From assembly GCF_001753205.1 (NCBI RefSeq), contig NZ_CP017560.1:3100001-3164000 (forward strand): a stretch of 64,000 nucleotides of DNA, in the 5' to 3' direction. Below the pieces are notes generated by a model, which saw only the letters and a program-made list of their open reading frames with translations, had not been told where the DNA came from and did not search any database. Each line of letters begins with the position of its first letter. Position 1 is the first letter of the stretch. Position numbers and translations under genes: made by a program. This DNA is from Sporosarcina ureilytica. Lineage in GTDB: Bacteria; Bacillota; Bacilli; Bacillales_A; Planococcaceae. This document shows positions 26,701 through 35,937 of this stretch, one piece after another.

Positions 26701-29031
26701 TTATTTTTCAATTGATGATTCAATGTTTTCTAATTCATCATCTGTATAGCCAAATGTCTCTTTTAAATGTTTACGAATGAGAGTTGGTCGTTCATCTGCA
26801 AAGCGATGGAGTAATTCAATATTATCTTCCCATACCTCTATAGATTCAATATTTTCCCAGCGTTCAATCATATGTGGCATTTCTGGTCGTATTTTCGCTG
26901 CAAGTTCATCTATCTTATCGTGGACATGTTCAGGTTTAAAGTTTTCATTTAACAACGAGAGCATGATCCCTGCAAATCGATCTTTCAACGCTTGATTCTC
27001 CATTAATAACCTAAACAGTTCAACAGATTCCTTATCACTTAGCATGTCCTCCAACATATTATAAGTGATTGGATCGCCTTCAGCTCCAAGGAGTCCATAA
27101 CCCATTCCCCAGTCTAAATCGAAGAGCATCCAACGCCATCTTCCATCATGTCCTAAAGGCGCGTTCGGAACATAGTCTGTCCGTTTACGCCATACTGTCA
27201 TATTATTACTAAAAGAATCGGTATTTCCGTAATAGACTTCATAAGCAACGTATTCTAAAAAGTTATTAATATCCATTTGTGTATCGACATATTCGACATG
27301 CTTGAGTTGTGTCATATCATTCGAACGGATATAGTCTAGCATGTTGACATAATGAAGCCGATCTTTTTCTTTACCTGCATCCATTACGAATCTTTTTTCT
27401 GCTTTTTTAGCTACAGACATCATGACTAAATCTGAGTTTTTCACATTATATTTAATATCTATATAATCCTCCGAAAACTTCTCGCGAATATTATGAATGC
27501 CCCAATACTCACCGTTTAAAAGTACAATTGCAGGTTTATAAGCTTGTACATCAATCCCGCGGTCTTTTACAAGTTCATGCATTAAGCCATCTCTCATCAT
27601 CGTTGAGTCACTGTCATTTCCTGAATTTCGCAAAACGAGCAGATTAAATTCATGATACGGAAGCTCGTCAAATATTTTGGCATAAATTCGACTTTGTCCA
27701 TAATCACTACGCGGATAAATCCTTAAGCTTTTTTGCGGTAAAACACGTGTGTAAGAACCATTTATGCGCAATCCAACCGTTTGTCGAAAACTGAGTTCGC
27801 CATCCTCATGAAAGTATTCCATAGTACTTTCTTTTTCATGTTGTCGCCCTTTTTGATAATAATTCCCTGTACGAATATAGCCGTCTTCAAACATATTTCC
27901 AGGTATATAAATGCCACCGTCTTCATCGAAAAAATCTTTCGGCTGTACAACTAATGAGATGATTGGTAAATTACGATTCACCAAATCTTCGTCTAAAATG
28001 TATGTTTGGGATATCGACTCGCTAAACTCCCCTTTTATATAGGATGCAGCCGTCACAGTAATCGCTTTTTTTACATCTTCTGGTTCAAATGAAAAACCAT
28101 CCCTCAATGGCGATGTTTTATGATTAGCATTTATCGGTTGCTCAAGCATGAGCTCTTTAGATATTTCGATTGGCCCTGTATACTTATTTGCCTTTATTGT
28201 TGGTTTAGAACCATCAAGCGTATAGTAAATTTGGTGATATTCAGCTGTTCTTAACTCCAATTCAAAGGGCTCTGTGTAAATTCCGCTTTGAACCCGAAAC
28301 GTTGGCTTTGGAATTGGTATTTCAAAATCAAACTCATCCAACGAATCTAGTTTATCCTCGAGTAAATATAAATCAGAAATATCATTTCCAGTCAGGTAAA
28401 GTCTCTTCTCCAACTGTAAGTTTTCAATTGGTTGAACAGATTGAATTTGATTATTTTGTGCATTTAAATCCGTTAATGTCAGCATATGTGCTAACGGTTC
28501 TAATGACCTGATTTGGTTACCTCTTATATTTAACTTTTCTAAATGACTTAAAGCTGTTAATGGTGTTAAATCAACAACATTATTTGCTCGTACATTTAAA
28601 TTTTTTAGCATTGGAAGTTGCTTAATAAACTCAATTTCAACTAAACGATTGGCCTCTAAGTCTAGCTTTTCAATATGTTCACTAGCCAATTCCAATTCCG
28701 ACAATTGGTTAAAGCTTAAGTCCACGATCGTTAAATACTCTAATTCAGCAAGTGGCCTTGCATCCGTTAATAGGTTTCCACTTAAGTTAAGTTCTTTTAA
28801 ATTTGTAAATGCTTCAAGTCCTTGAATAGACGTCAAATTCTTATTTGATAAATCCAGTACTTCAATCGATTGGAGTAAACGTTTAGAAACATTTTCGGTC
28901 TTAAATTCATCTTTTACATGTTGCTCTATCATTGGGTCGATATCCACTCCTTTATCAGCAACATAATAAAATCCTCCCCAAAATAAACTGATAACAATAA
29001 TAATTATTGATATATATACGGTTTTCCTCAT
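26701..29031 (-). CDS. Membrane-anchored LRR-CotH kinase family protein
   Basis: A protein of 776 aa with an N-terminal membrane anchor (TVYISIIIIVISLFWGGFYY). Leucine-rich repeats occupy about 50-225 (LDLSNKNLTSIQGLEAFTNL and later units). A chitobiase-like beta domain follows at about 245-350 (GIYTEPFELELRTAEYHQIY, then TLDGSKPT). The CotH kinase fold covers about 355-730 (LRNSGNDSDSTMMRDGLMHE, LLNGEYWGIHNIREKF, WRWMLFDLDWGMG). CotH proteins are atypical kinases that phosphorylate proteins, first seen in spore coats. The gene is divergent from the VTC and DUF4956 genes, a combination I recognise from many Firmicutes, so they probably act together at the envelope. The LRR half may choose the target. 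Confidence 0.85.
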   Translation of the reverse strand: MRKTVYISIIIIVISLFWGGFYYVADKGVDIDPMIEQHVKDEFKTENVSKRLLQSIEVLDLSNKNLTSIQGLEAFTNLKELNLSGNLLTDARPLAELEYLTIVDLSFNQLSELELASEHIEKLDLEANRLVEIEFIKQLPMLKNLNVRANNVVDLTPLTALSHLEKLNIRGNQIRSLEPLAHMLTLTDLNAQNNQIQSVQPIENLQLEKRLYLTGNDISDLYLLEDKLDSLDEFDFEIPIPKPTFRVQSGIYTEPFELELRTAEYHQIYYTLDGSKPTIKANKYTGPIEISKELMLEQPINANHKTSPLRDGFSFEPEDVKKAITVTAASYIKGEFSESISQTYILDEDLVNRNLPIISLVVQPKDFFDEDGGIYIPGNMFEDGYIRTGNYYQKGRQHEKESTMEYFHEDGELSFRQTVGLRINGSYTRVLPQKSLRIYPRSDYGQSRIYAKIFDELPYHEFNLLVLRNSGNDSDSTMMRDGLMHELVKDRGIDVQAYKPAIVLLNGEYWGIHNIREKFSEDYIDIKYNVKNSDLVMMSVAKKAEKRFVMDAGKEKDRLHYVNMLDYIRSNDMTQLKHVEYVDTQMDINNFLEYVAYEVYYGNTDSFSNNMTVWRKRTDYVPNAPLGHDGRWRWMLFDLDWGMGYGLLGAEGDPITYNMLEDMLSDKESVELFRLLMENQALKDRFAGIMLSLLNENFKPEHVHDKIDELAAKIRPEMPHMIERWENIESIEVWEDNIELLHRFADERPTLIRKHLKETFGYTDDELENIESSIEK

Positions 29032-29146
29032 TTTTCCTCCCTTAAAACTGCAAAAACATAGTCATCTATAGTATACTATATTAAATGTCTGAATAGTTAT
29101 CTAAGTTTAGTTTGGTTGCATTTTCTATTGGGGAGGTATGATTTAA

Positions 29147-29911
29147 ATCGCACAAGAAATCTTCAAACGTTATGAACTCAAATACTTATTAACGCAAGCT
29201 GAATATAGAGAACTTCGACAAGCCATTTTACCGTATATGGATTATGATAAGTATGGAAATCCCGAGGGAAAATATAATATTGTAACGCTCTATTATGAAT
29301 CAGATGATAAGAAAATTTATTATGAAACAATGAATAAATTACGTTTTAGACAGAAGTTAAGATTGCGAGTTTACGATCAGGTAACGCTTGAGGATAACTC
29401 GTTCATCGAAATTAAGCAGAAGTTTAAAAATGTAGTCAATAAAAGGAGATCAGTTTTACCGCTAAAAGATGCCTATCGCGTACTGTCCGAGCCATACAAT
29501 GAAGATTTAATTATGACATCGAATGCTTCGAATCTACAAATTTTGCGTGAGGCACTTCATTTTAAAGATTTATATACGTTGAAGCCTGCAACAGTTGTAA
29601 GTTATGATAGGCAGGCATTTTCTGGCGTGGCAGAAAATGAGCAAGATTTACGCGTTACATTCGATTATAATTTAATGTGCAGATCGGACGATTTAGCGAT
29701 TGAGAACGGTCCTGAAGGCATACATTTTGTTGACCAAGATTTAGTCATTTTGGAAGTTAAAGTTTCCAATAGCGTTCCTTTTTGGTTAAGCCGTATCCTC
29801 AGCGATTTTAATTTTACAAGACAAGGATTTTCAAAGTTTTGTACAAGCATTGACTTACTAGAAGAGCTAGGTTCTCTTCCATCACCGATTTTAAGTGAGG
29901 TATTATCATGA
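29147..29911 (+). CDS. VTC-domain (polyphosphate polymerase-like) protein, start region interrupted
   Basis: A cytosolic protein of about 254 aa of the VTC family, which polymerises ATP phosphate into polyphosphate in its best-known members. The family opening is visible as EIFKRYELKYLLTQAEYREL, then VTLYYESDDKKIY, KLRLRVYDQ (basic pocket), DNSFIEIKQKFKNVVNKRRS (ExK, catalytic) and LVILEVKVSNSVP. GGGGAGG at 29130-29136 is followed by ATG ATT TAA, so the natural ATG (29138) meets a stop at codon 3. After the TAA the frame is open from an ATC at 29147; the next usual start is the ATG at 29237, which would remove the conserved opening. Either an unusual start or a nonsense mutation is implied. 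The end overlaps the DUF4956 start (ATGA). Confidence 0.75.
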   Translation: MAQEIFKRYELKYLLTQAEYRELRQAILPYMDYDKYGNPEGKYNIVTLYYESDDKKIYYETMNKLRFRQKLRLRVYDQVTLEDNSFIEIKQKFKNVVNKRRSVLPLKDAYRVLSEPYNEDLIMTSNASNLQILREALHFKDLYTLKPATVVSYDRQAFSGVAENEQDLRVTFDYNLMCRSDDLAIENGPEGIHFVDQDLVILEVKVSNSVPFWLSRILSDFNFTRQGFSKFCTSIDLLEELGSLPSPILSEVLS

Positions 29912-30603
29912 CGAATTTTTTTAATGATCTACAACAACTTGTAGATGTCACGAGCCGTGTGACAATTCTTGAAGCATTTGCTGCGATTTTCTTAAGTTTT
30001 CTCTTAACACTGGCGATTGCGGTCGTTTACAGAATAACTCATACAGGCGCACGTTATTCTCAATCCTTTGTGCAAACGATTATCATTATGGGGGTCGTTG
30101 TATCCGTCATTATGATTGTGATTGGAAATAATATCGCAGTTGCATTCGGATTGGTGGGCGCGTTTTCAATCATTCGCTTTAGAAGTGCAATGAGCGACCC
30201 GAAAGATATCGCATTCATTTTCTTTGGAATGGCCGCAGGAATTACTTGCGGACTCGGATTTTATATCGTGGCCATTTTATTTACAGTGACGCTTATCGGC
30301 ATTATCTTTTTCCTTTATGCGACTAATTTTGGGAAAGCCGCTCAACTTAGGAAACGTCTCACATTAACAGTTCCGGAAAACTTACATGATGAAGCTGTTT
30401 TCAACTCTATTTTGAATGAACATCTTACATTCTTTGCACTCCGTTCAATTGAAACAGCAAATCAAGGAACAATGATCCAACTGCAATATGTGATACAAAA
30501 TAAGCCAGGCGTAAATGACAAGATATTAATGGATGAATTACGTAAAGCCAATGGGAATTTGAAAGTGGCCATTAATTATTTAAGTACAGAAGTTTATTAC
30601 TAA
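29908..30603 (+). CDS. DUF4956 membrane protein
   Basis: A membrane protein of 231 aa with four hydrophobic segments: about 22-45 (AAIFLSFLLTLAIAVVY), 58-78 (IIIMGVVVSVIMIVIG), 80-95 and 108-140 (GFYIVAILFTVTLIGIIFFL). The conserved loop VGAFSIIRFRSAMSDPKDIA between helices is the family hallmark. A soluble C-terminal domain (about 145-231) resembles an ACT/ferredoxin-like sensor. The start overlaps the VTC stop by four bases (ATGA), indicating coupled translation. The family is regularly found with VTC and CotH genes. Its role is unknown; passage or anchoring of the VTC product at the membrane is a guess. Confidence 0.85.
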   Translation: MTNFFNDLQQLVDVTSRVTILEAFAAIFLSFLLTLAIAVVYRITHTGARYSQSFVQTIIIMGVVVSVIMIVIGNNIAVAFGLVGAFSIIRFRSAMSDPKDIAFIFFGMAAGITCGLGFYIVAILFTVTLIGIIFFLYATNFGKAAQLRKRLTLTVPENLHDEAVFNSILNEHLTFFALRSIETANQGTMIQLQYVIQNKPGVNDKILMDELRKANGNLKVAINYLSTEVYY

Positions 30604-30610
30604 TATACAT

Positions 30611-30655
30611 AAGGGCTGCGAGAAGTCATTTACATTTACTTTCTAGACAGCCCTT
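30611..30655 (+). terminator. Terminator of the VTC-DUF4956 operon
   Basis: AAGGGCTG (30611-30618) pairs with CAGCCCTT (30648-30655), followed by TCTTT. The loop is long. Confidence 0.6.
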
Positions 30656-30883
30656 TCTTTATATAAATCCTAAAATCCGCACAAGAACCTCTTTATTGCC
30701 CCCTATAAATAGTATTTACCTTCTCAAATTGTTACAATTAAATAGGTGACTATAGCACATTGATATTCTACTAAATCATTTTTAGTCAGATTCGCTTTTA
30801 AAGCTTATGAGTATTCATTTTCTTGGCTCATATCATAAGCAGAACTATAAAGGAATTCATTCAATAGGAGGAACACTTACAAA

Positions 30884-32902
30884 TTGAATCAGATACCACG
30901 AAAACGTTATCGCCTTGAAATTGAAGGGGTTCGAGCCATTGCAGCTTTGTTAGTTGCTATTTATCATATTTGGTTGAACCGCGTCTCTGGTGGCGTTGAT
31001 GTTTTTTTTACAATTTCAGGATTTTTAATTACGACATCGCTACTGTCTAGCTATCAAAAAGAAGGAAAACTTAAACCCTTCTCATATATCATTAGATTAT
31101 TAAAAAGACTAGTACCGTCTGCTTGGTTTATTGCATTAACTACTTTTATTTTAAGTATCTTTTTAGCACCTGCTTATACAAGACCACAATATTTTTCTGA
31201 GCTTGTCGCCTCTTTGTTTTATTTTGAAAACTGGCGGTTGGCTTTTGACGCTGTTGATTATTTAGCGCAAAATAATGAAGCGAGTCCTTTTCAACATTAT
31301 TGGGCTTTAGCGATTCAGTTTCAGTTTTATATCATTTGGTTGGTTTTATTTTCAGTCGCAATGGGCATTAAGAAATTAATTCCTTCCCTTACATATAAAA
31401 AAGTTGTGCTTACATTGTTTGGTCTAGTATTTATTTTTTCTATAAGTTATTCGATTTTCTTAACGGATGCGAATCAACCCTTTGCCTACTATCATACATT
31501 GACACGTGTATGGGAGTTTTCTTTAGGTGGGATATTGGCTTTAGTCATTCACCGAGTCACTTTCCCTAAGGTGATCGCTTGGTTTACAGGATGGATTGGG
31601 TTAGTTGCTTTGTTACTTGTAGGCTTAGTCTTGCAAGTATCAACTGTATTTCCTGGTTACGCTGCTTTATGGCCAACAGGTGCAGCGATTTTAATTTTAC
31701 TTGCAGGCAATCAAAGTACTCGATTTAGTGCCTATAAAATATTGGCATCTAAGCCACTCGTATCCTTCGGGAAAGTTTCTTACGCGTTTTACCTATGGCA
31801 TTGGCCGATTCTCGTACTATTTTTAAAATACTTTGAACGAGGAACTGTGACGATTAAAGCTGGGATTGCAATGATTGTCCTTTCCATCGCACTTGCTTAC
31901 TTTACAATTTATGTTATTGAAACGCCTTTACGAACGATGCGGACCACTACAAAACAAACTGCACTCTATTTAGCAGCTTTAAGCATTGTTGTAGGTGGCT
32001 CCTTATGGTTTTATTATGGAAAAACAATTCCAAAACAAATGCTTGTTTCTACATATGGCGATAATTTAGGTGCAACTGCTCATCAAGTAGAAAAAACTCC
32101 ATTTTATTATGATGAAGAAACATTAACACCTACAATAGAGCAAAGTTTATTTGACCGTTCTTCAATCTATGAAGACAAATGTATACAAATTAATAACAGA
32201 ACAGACGTCATTGAGTGTGAATATGGAGAAGTAGAAGACTATGAATATACAATCGCATTAGCTGGTGGTTCCCACGCTGCGCACTGGAAACCGATGTTAG
32301 ATGAGTTTGGAAATGAAAATCAGGTAAGAATTAAAACGATGTTAAAAGGAAATTGTCGTTTTTCTACAGAAGATACAACTGATACACCCGATTGTGAGGA
32401 TTGGTTTGAGAATGTTGTGCAGGCATTGAAACAAGATCCACCTGATTTAATCTTTACACATGGTGACATCTCGTCAAATGAATGGAAAGACGAAATTCCG
32501 AACGGCTTTAAAGAAGCCTGGGCTATTTTTGAGAAGGAACATATTCCTATGTTTTTAGTACGAGACACCCCTCGTCATGACTTTATGATCCCATACTGTT
32601 TAAATGACGCGGAAGGTGATTTAATTGAAAACTGTCGCACGCCAAGAAATGACGCCATCTCACCTGTAAACTTACTCGAAAACACAACTGACTTACCAAA
32701 AAGTGCGCATGTATTTGATGCAACCGATTACTTTTGTGATGATGAATATTGCTATCCAATTATCGGGAACATCATTGCATATTTCGATAATAACCATATT
32801 ACAGCGTCTATCTCGCGGACATTCATGCCGATTCTTGAAAATGATTTAAAAGAAGCATTGATCAATAGCGAGCGCTTGAAAAAACTTCGTGACCCTAAAT
32901 AG
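30884..32902 (+). CDS. OatA-like O-acetyltransferase (acyltransferase 3 + SGNH)
   Basis: A membrane enzyme of 672 aa that moves acetyl groups outward onto peptidoglycan or a wall glycan. The N-terminal acyltransferase-3 domain has about ten membrane helices (1-365) with the catalytic-type His in AIYHIWLNRVSGGVDVFFTI and SYAFYLWHWPILVL. The extracellular SGNH domain (about 440-665) has the nucleophile Ser in IALAGGSHAAHWKP and the late DNNHITA His. The usual GDSH is GGSH here. The start is TTG at 30884 with AGGAGG about 12 bases before it; no better start exists. O-acetylation typically protects the wall from lysozyme and tunes autolysins, several of which are encoded nearby. The exact acceptor is unknown. 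Confidence 0.85.
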   Translation: MNQIPRKRYRLEIEGVRAIAALLVAIYHIWLNRVSGGVDVFFTISGFLITTSLLSSYQKEGKLKPFSYIIRLLKRLVPSAWFIALTTFILSIFLAPAYTRPQYFSELVASLFYFENWRLAFDAVDYLAQNNEASPFQHYWALAIQFQFYIIWLVLFSVAMGIKKLIPSLTYKKVVLTLFGLVFIFSISYSIFLTDANQPFAYYHTLTRVWEFSLGGILALVIHRVTFPKVIAWFTGWIGLVALLLVGLVLQVSTVFPGYAALWPTGAAILILLAGNQSTRFSAYKILASKPLVSFGKVSYAFYLWHWPILVLFLKYFERGTVTIKAGIAMIVLSIALAYFTIYVIETPLRTMRTTTKQTALYLAALSIVVGGSLWFYYGKTIPKQMLVSTYGDNLGATAHQVEKTPFYYDEETLTPTIEQSLFDRSSIYEDKCIQINNRTDVIECEYGEVEDYEYTIALAGGSHAAHWKPMLDEFGNENQVRIKTMLKGNCRFSTEDTTDTPDCEDWFENVVQALKQDPPDLIFTHGDISSNEWKDEIPNGFKEAWAIFEKEHIPMFLVRDTPRHDFMIPYCLNDAEGDLIENCRTPRNDAISPVNLLENTTDLPKSAHVFDATDYFCDDEYCYPIIGNIIAYFDNNHITASISRTFMPILENDLKEALINSERLKKLRDPK

Positions 32903-32947
32903 CATAAACACTTGATTACCATATTTGCTTGATAACCTTGTAATCAT

Positions 32948-32979
32948 AAAAGAACAGCCCACTATGAGGCTGTTCTTTT
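32948..32979. terminator. Terminator after the acyltransferase gene
   Basis: AAAAGAACAGCC (32948-32959) pairs perfectly with 32968-32979, with T's after it. It may also serve the convergent gene at 33037. Confidence 0.8.
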
Positions 32980-33036
32980 CATTTTGAATCTATTTAGAGA
33001 GAGTGAGAGATTGAAACGCTTTCAGAAAATCTCATA

Positions 33037-35766
33037 CTATCTTTTATCTATTCGCGTTAAAAATGCAGCAATCTGATAACGTTTTACATCTTCAAGTGGA
33101 CGATAAAAGCCATCTTCCACAACTGTAACCTGATTTGCTCGTAATACGTGAATATAATCAAATGCCCAATCATCTTTTGGAACATCTATTAATAAATCAT
33201 ATTGTGCTGGACTTGCTTTCAAATCATATGAGTTCACTAATATCTTTGCCATTTGTTTTCGTGTTAAGAACCCATCTGGATCAAACGTAGTCGGATTTTT
33301 TCCAGACATAATCCCGGCCTCTACGACCGCCGCAATCTCTTTGGAATAACGGTGGACTACAGGCACATCACTAAAATTCGTATGGTTGTTTGATGAAATA
33401 TTTAATACCCTGCTAATTAGCACGGCTGCATGTGCACGGGTAATACGATTGTCAGGGTTGAAACTACCGTCAATATCCCCTAGAATCCATCCTTTTTCAA
33501 CTGCATACGCAATGTCCTCAACTGCACGATGATTTAAAGGAACATCATTGAATAATGGTTCTCTGTAAGTCTCTCCATATTCGGCAACTAAACGATCTAC
33601 ATAAATACTGCCTTTATTCTTCTTTGTAGAACTTGGCTCAGCAATATAGATTCGATCTAATGAGATCGGTCCCATTATGTTTTTAGGAATCGTTGCTTTA
33701 ACATACTTCCACCCTTGCCAGCTTAATCCACTGTTTTCCGTAAAGTCGATTGTGTGCACGGAACCTTTTTGATCTGTAATTTGTCCACGCAGCCAATGCG
33801 AAGCACCATCTCCATAAACCCATACTCCTAGATAAGTAGGTTTCACTAGCATTTCAATTGGCTTTTTTGCTACTGCATAGGAAGCTGATGTCCCATCCTT
33901 ATAACCTGTAAAATCATACGATAATTTCAGGGCTGTATTTCCATCTTTTGAAGGGGCTTTTAGGCCTTCAAAACTTAATGAAGTGATTGCTCTTGCAGAT
34001 GCCGATTCCCATTCAGTTGATTTTTCAAATGAATGGACTAATTTACCACCATTTAAAATTTTCATAGATTTAGAAACAGATTTCGAACCAACTGTAGCCG
34101 TTACTGTTCCTTCTCCCGATTCATTTGCTATTAATAATCCGTTTTGATTGATACTTCCTAACGCGGGTGATGCGTTCCACTGTATAATACTTTCTGAAAG
34201 TGCTAATTGTTTCCCGTTTGTATCATAAGCTTTAGCAACAAATTGAACGGTATCATTTGCACCTATTTCACTATTGCCGCCTTCTATCTTTAACGATGCT
34301 GGTTCAGCTAACACTTCGATTGGAAATGATTTCGTTGCATTTCCCATTTTCGCAGTAATTGTACCTTTTCCTAATTTCTTAGCTGTAAATAATCCAGTCG
34401 ATGAAATTGTACCAATATCCCCTTCGACCGAATAAGTAATTGCCGTTGGATTTACTGCGACCGGATTAAAGTAAGTATCTAATCCACTAATTACATTTAT
34501 TGAAGTTGTACCGCCAACTAATAAAGAAGAGGGTCCTTTTAACTGTGCTTCAATTGTCGTCGCTGGACCGGTTTTCGTGAGAGATACAGCCCCTAAAGCG
34601 GCAGATATTGCTCGTTCAATGTTATCGGAAGGACTATTAAACAGACTAGGATACAAATCTCCGCGTTTACGAACCGCCATCGTTGTAGAGCCGCCCCCGT
34701 CTAGGTTTAACGCAGCGTACGCACCAATGGATACGAGATACTCACTAAACTCTGTTAAGTTCATGCCCGTACTCCCCGTCTTTCTACCATCTACTGTAAC
34801 CAAGTATACTTTTGAACCATCTTGATTAATCGCGACGGCTGTTCGTGGATGAATCGATTTCGCTCTAAAACTATTTGGATCAATTGTCATATCGACTTTC
34901 CCATTCTGAACAAGTAACGGCCCGCTCGCCAATACAAAGTCAGCATTTTTCCAAGGTGCTTTCAAGTCAATTGTTAACGATACGTCATCTCCAACTTTCA
35001 CATCTTTAAATAGTGCTGCTTGCTCCCCGCCCTGGATTGAAATAACCGCACCGTTTGCGGGGATTTTACTATCACGGCTACCATATGGTGTAATGGCAGA
35101 TACTTTTGCAGTTACTTTTTGACCTAAACGATACCCCGCTTCAATAGAACTAGATAAATTTGTTATGACGAACTCTACGCCAAATTCATTTTGTCGAGTA
35201 GAATCGAAACTATAAGAGGGTGTATATAAAATAGTTTCATTCGCAATACGTGCTTTGTTAATGTTTGAAATGCTCTGTTTGACATTCCCTATTTCTACTG
35301 TAGCTTCATAATCAAATTTTCCAATCTGCCCTTTCCCGTTTTGATCAATTCCAAATGCAGTTGGAACACTCATATATTCATCGTTTCCAGTTGATATAAC
35401 GCCATATGTATTTACAATCCCATCCGAAGACAATAAATAGGCGGGTGCCCCTGAATTTGTATGGAAGAACGAAGCATTTATCCCAGCAACGACATGATTC
35501 CCTTCATAAGAATTTCCTTTCAATAAATTCGTTAAACGTGCTCTTGAATTGAGTGGAGTTGGAATAATCGCATCTACCGTTACTTCAGGGCGATTGACAT
35601 CCACTTCAACCGTATGAATTGACTGCGCTTTATTTTTCCATTGGGTATCTCCTTTTTTATACTCAACACCTGGCGTCACTGTGAAATAATGTGCAGATGC
35701 CGTTGAAAAAGGTTGCAGCATAAGCAGTACTGCACATGACAGAATAATCTTTAAAATATTTCTCAT
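33037..35766 (-). CDS. SLH-anchored phosphodiester glycosidase (NAGPA domain) with Ig-like domains
   Basis: A secreted protein of 909 aa. A signal peptide (1-25, ends ASA-H) precedes a phosphodiester glycosidase (NAGPA/YjgR-like) domain at about 65-400, with NHVVAGINASFFHTNSGAPA, VLASGPLLVQNG, SIHPRTAVAINQDG and the hallmark YAALNLDGGGSTTMAVRKRG. Two Big2-like Ig domains follow at about 405-570 (ITYSVEGDIGTISSTGLFTA). Residues 575-720 form a beta-rich, possibly carbohydrate-binding part. Three SLH units end the protein (about 730-909; WILGDIDGSFNPDNRITRAH). The enzyme class removes sugars linked by phosphodiesters, so a wall teichoic-type polymer could be the target. The start directly follows a good site near 35775. 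Confidence 0.87.
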   Translation of the reverse strand: MRNILKIILSCAVLLMLQPFSTASAHYFTVTPGVEYKKGDTQWKNKAQSIHTVEVDVNRPEVTVDAIIPTPLNSRARLTNLLKGNSYEGNHVVAGINASFFHTNSGAPAYLLSSDGIVNTYGVISTGNDEYMSVPTAFGIDQNGKGQIGKFDYEATVEIGNVKQSISNINKARIANETILYTPSYSFDSTRQNEFGVEFVITNLSSSIEAGYRLGQKVTAKVSAITPYGSRDSKIPANGAVISIQGGEQAALFKDVKVGDDVSLTIDLKAPWKNADFVLASGPLLVQNGKVDMTIDPNSFRAKSIHPRTAVAINQDGSKVYLVTVDGRKTGSTGMNLTEFSEYLVSIGAYAALNLDGGGSTTMAVRKRGDLYPSLFNSPSDNIERAISAALGAVSLTKTGPATTIEAQLKGPSSLLVGGTTSINVISGLDTYFNPVAVNPTAITYSVEGDIGTISSTGLFTAKKLGKGTITAKMGNATKSFPIEVLAEPASLKIEGGNSEIGANDTVQFVAKAYDTNGKQLALSESIIQWNASPALGSINQNGLLIANESGEGTVTATVGSKSVSKSMKILNGGKLVHSFEKSTEWESASARAITSLSFEGLKAPSKDGNTALKLSYDFTGYKDGTSASYAVAKKPIEMLVKPTYLGVWVYGDGASHWLRGQITDQKGSVHTIDFTENSGLSWQGWKYVKATIPKNIMGPISLDRIYIAEPSSTKKNKGSIYVDRLVAEYGETYREPLFNDVPLNHRAVEDIAYAVEKGWILGDIDGSFNPDNRITRAHAAVLISRVLNISSNNHTNFSDVPVVHRYSKEIAAVVEAGIMSGKNPTTFDPDGFLTRKQMAKILVNSYDLKASPAQYDLLIDVPKDDWAFDYIHVLRANQVTVVEDGFYRPLEDVKRYQIAAFLTRIDKR

Positions 35767-35894
35767 CAGTCTAAATTACACTCCTTCTCTATGTATCTCC
35801 TAGATTTCTAACTGTTTTCATTCTCAACATTATTATACATGAAAGTCTCTTAAACAACTTAATAGAATCATAGTCCACAAGCTTCTCAAGCAAA

Positions 35895-35927
35895 AACCAT
35901 CCTTTTCGCCTATACGAAAGGATGGTT
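35895..35927 (-). terminator. Terminator of the first paralogue
   Basis: AACCATCCTTTTCG (35895-35908) pairs with CGAAAGGATGGTT (35915-35927). The same stem sequence follows the second paralogue at 46232-46265. Confidence 0.8.
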
Positions 35928-35937
35928 CTTTGCGTTT

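Noticed and set aside
30804..30841. Imperfect inverted repeat GCTTATGAG ... CTCATATCATAAGC upstream of the acyltransferase
   Set aside because: The pairing is broken and A/T-rich; it could be an operator, but the support is too weak.
30884..32902. GGSH instead of GDSH as a sign of an inactive SGNH domain
   Set aside because: The Ser, the late His and surrounding residues are kept, and I recall GGSH in other members, so inactivity is not supported.
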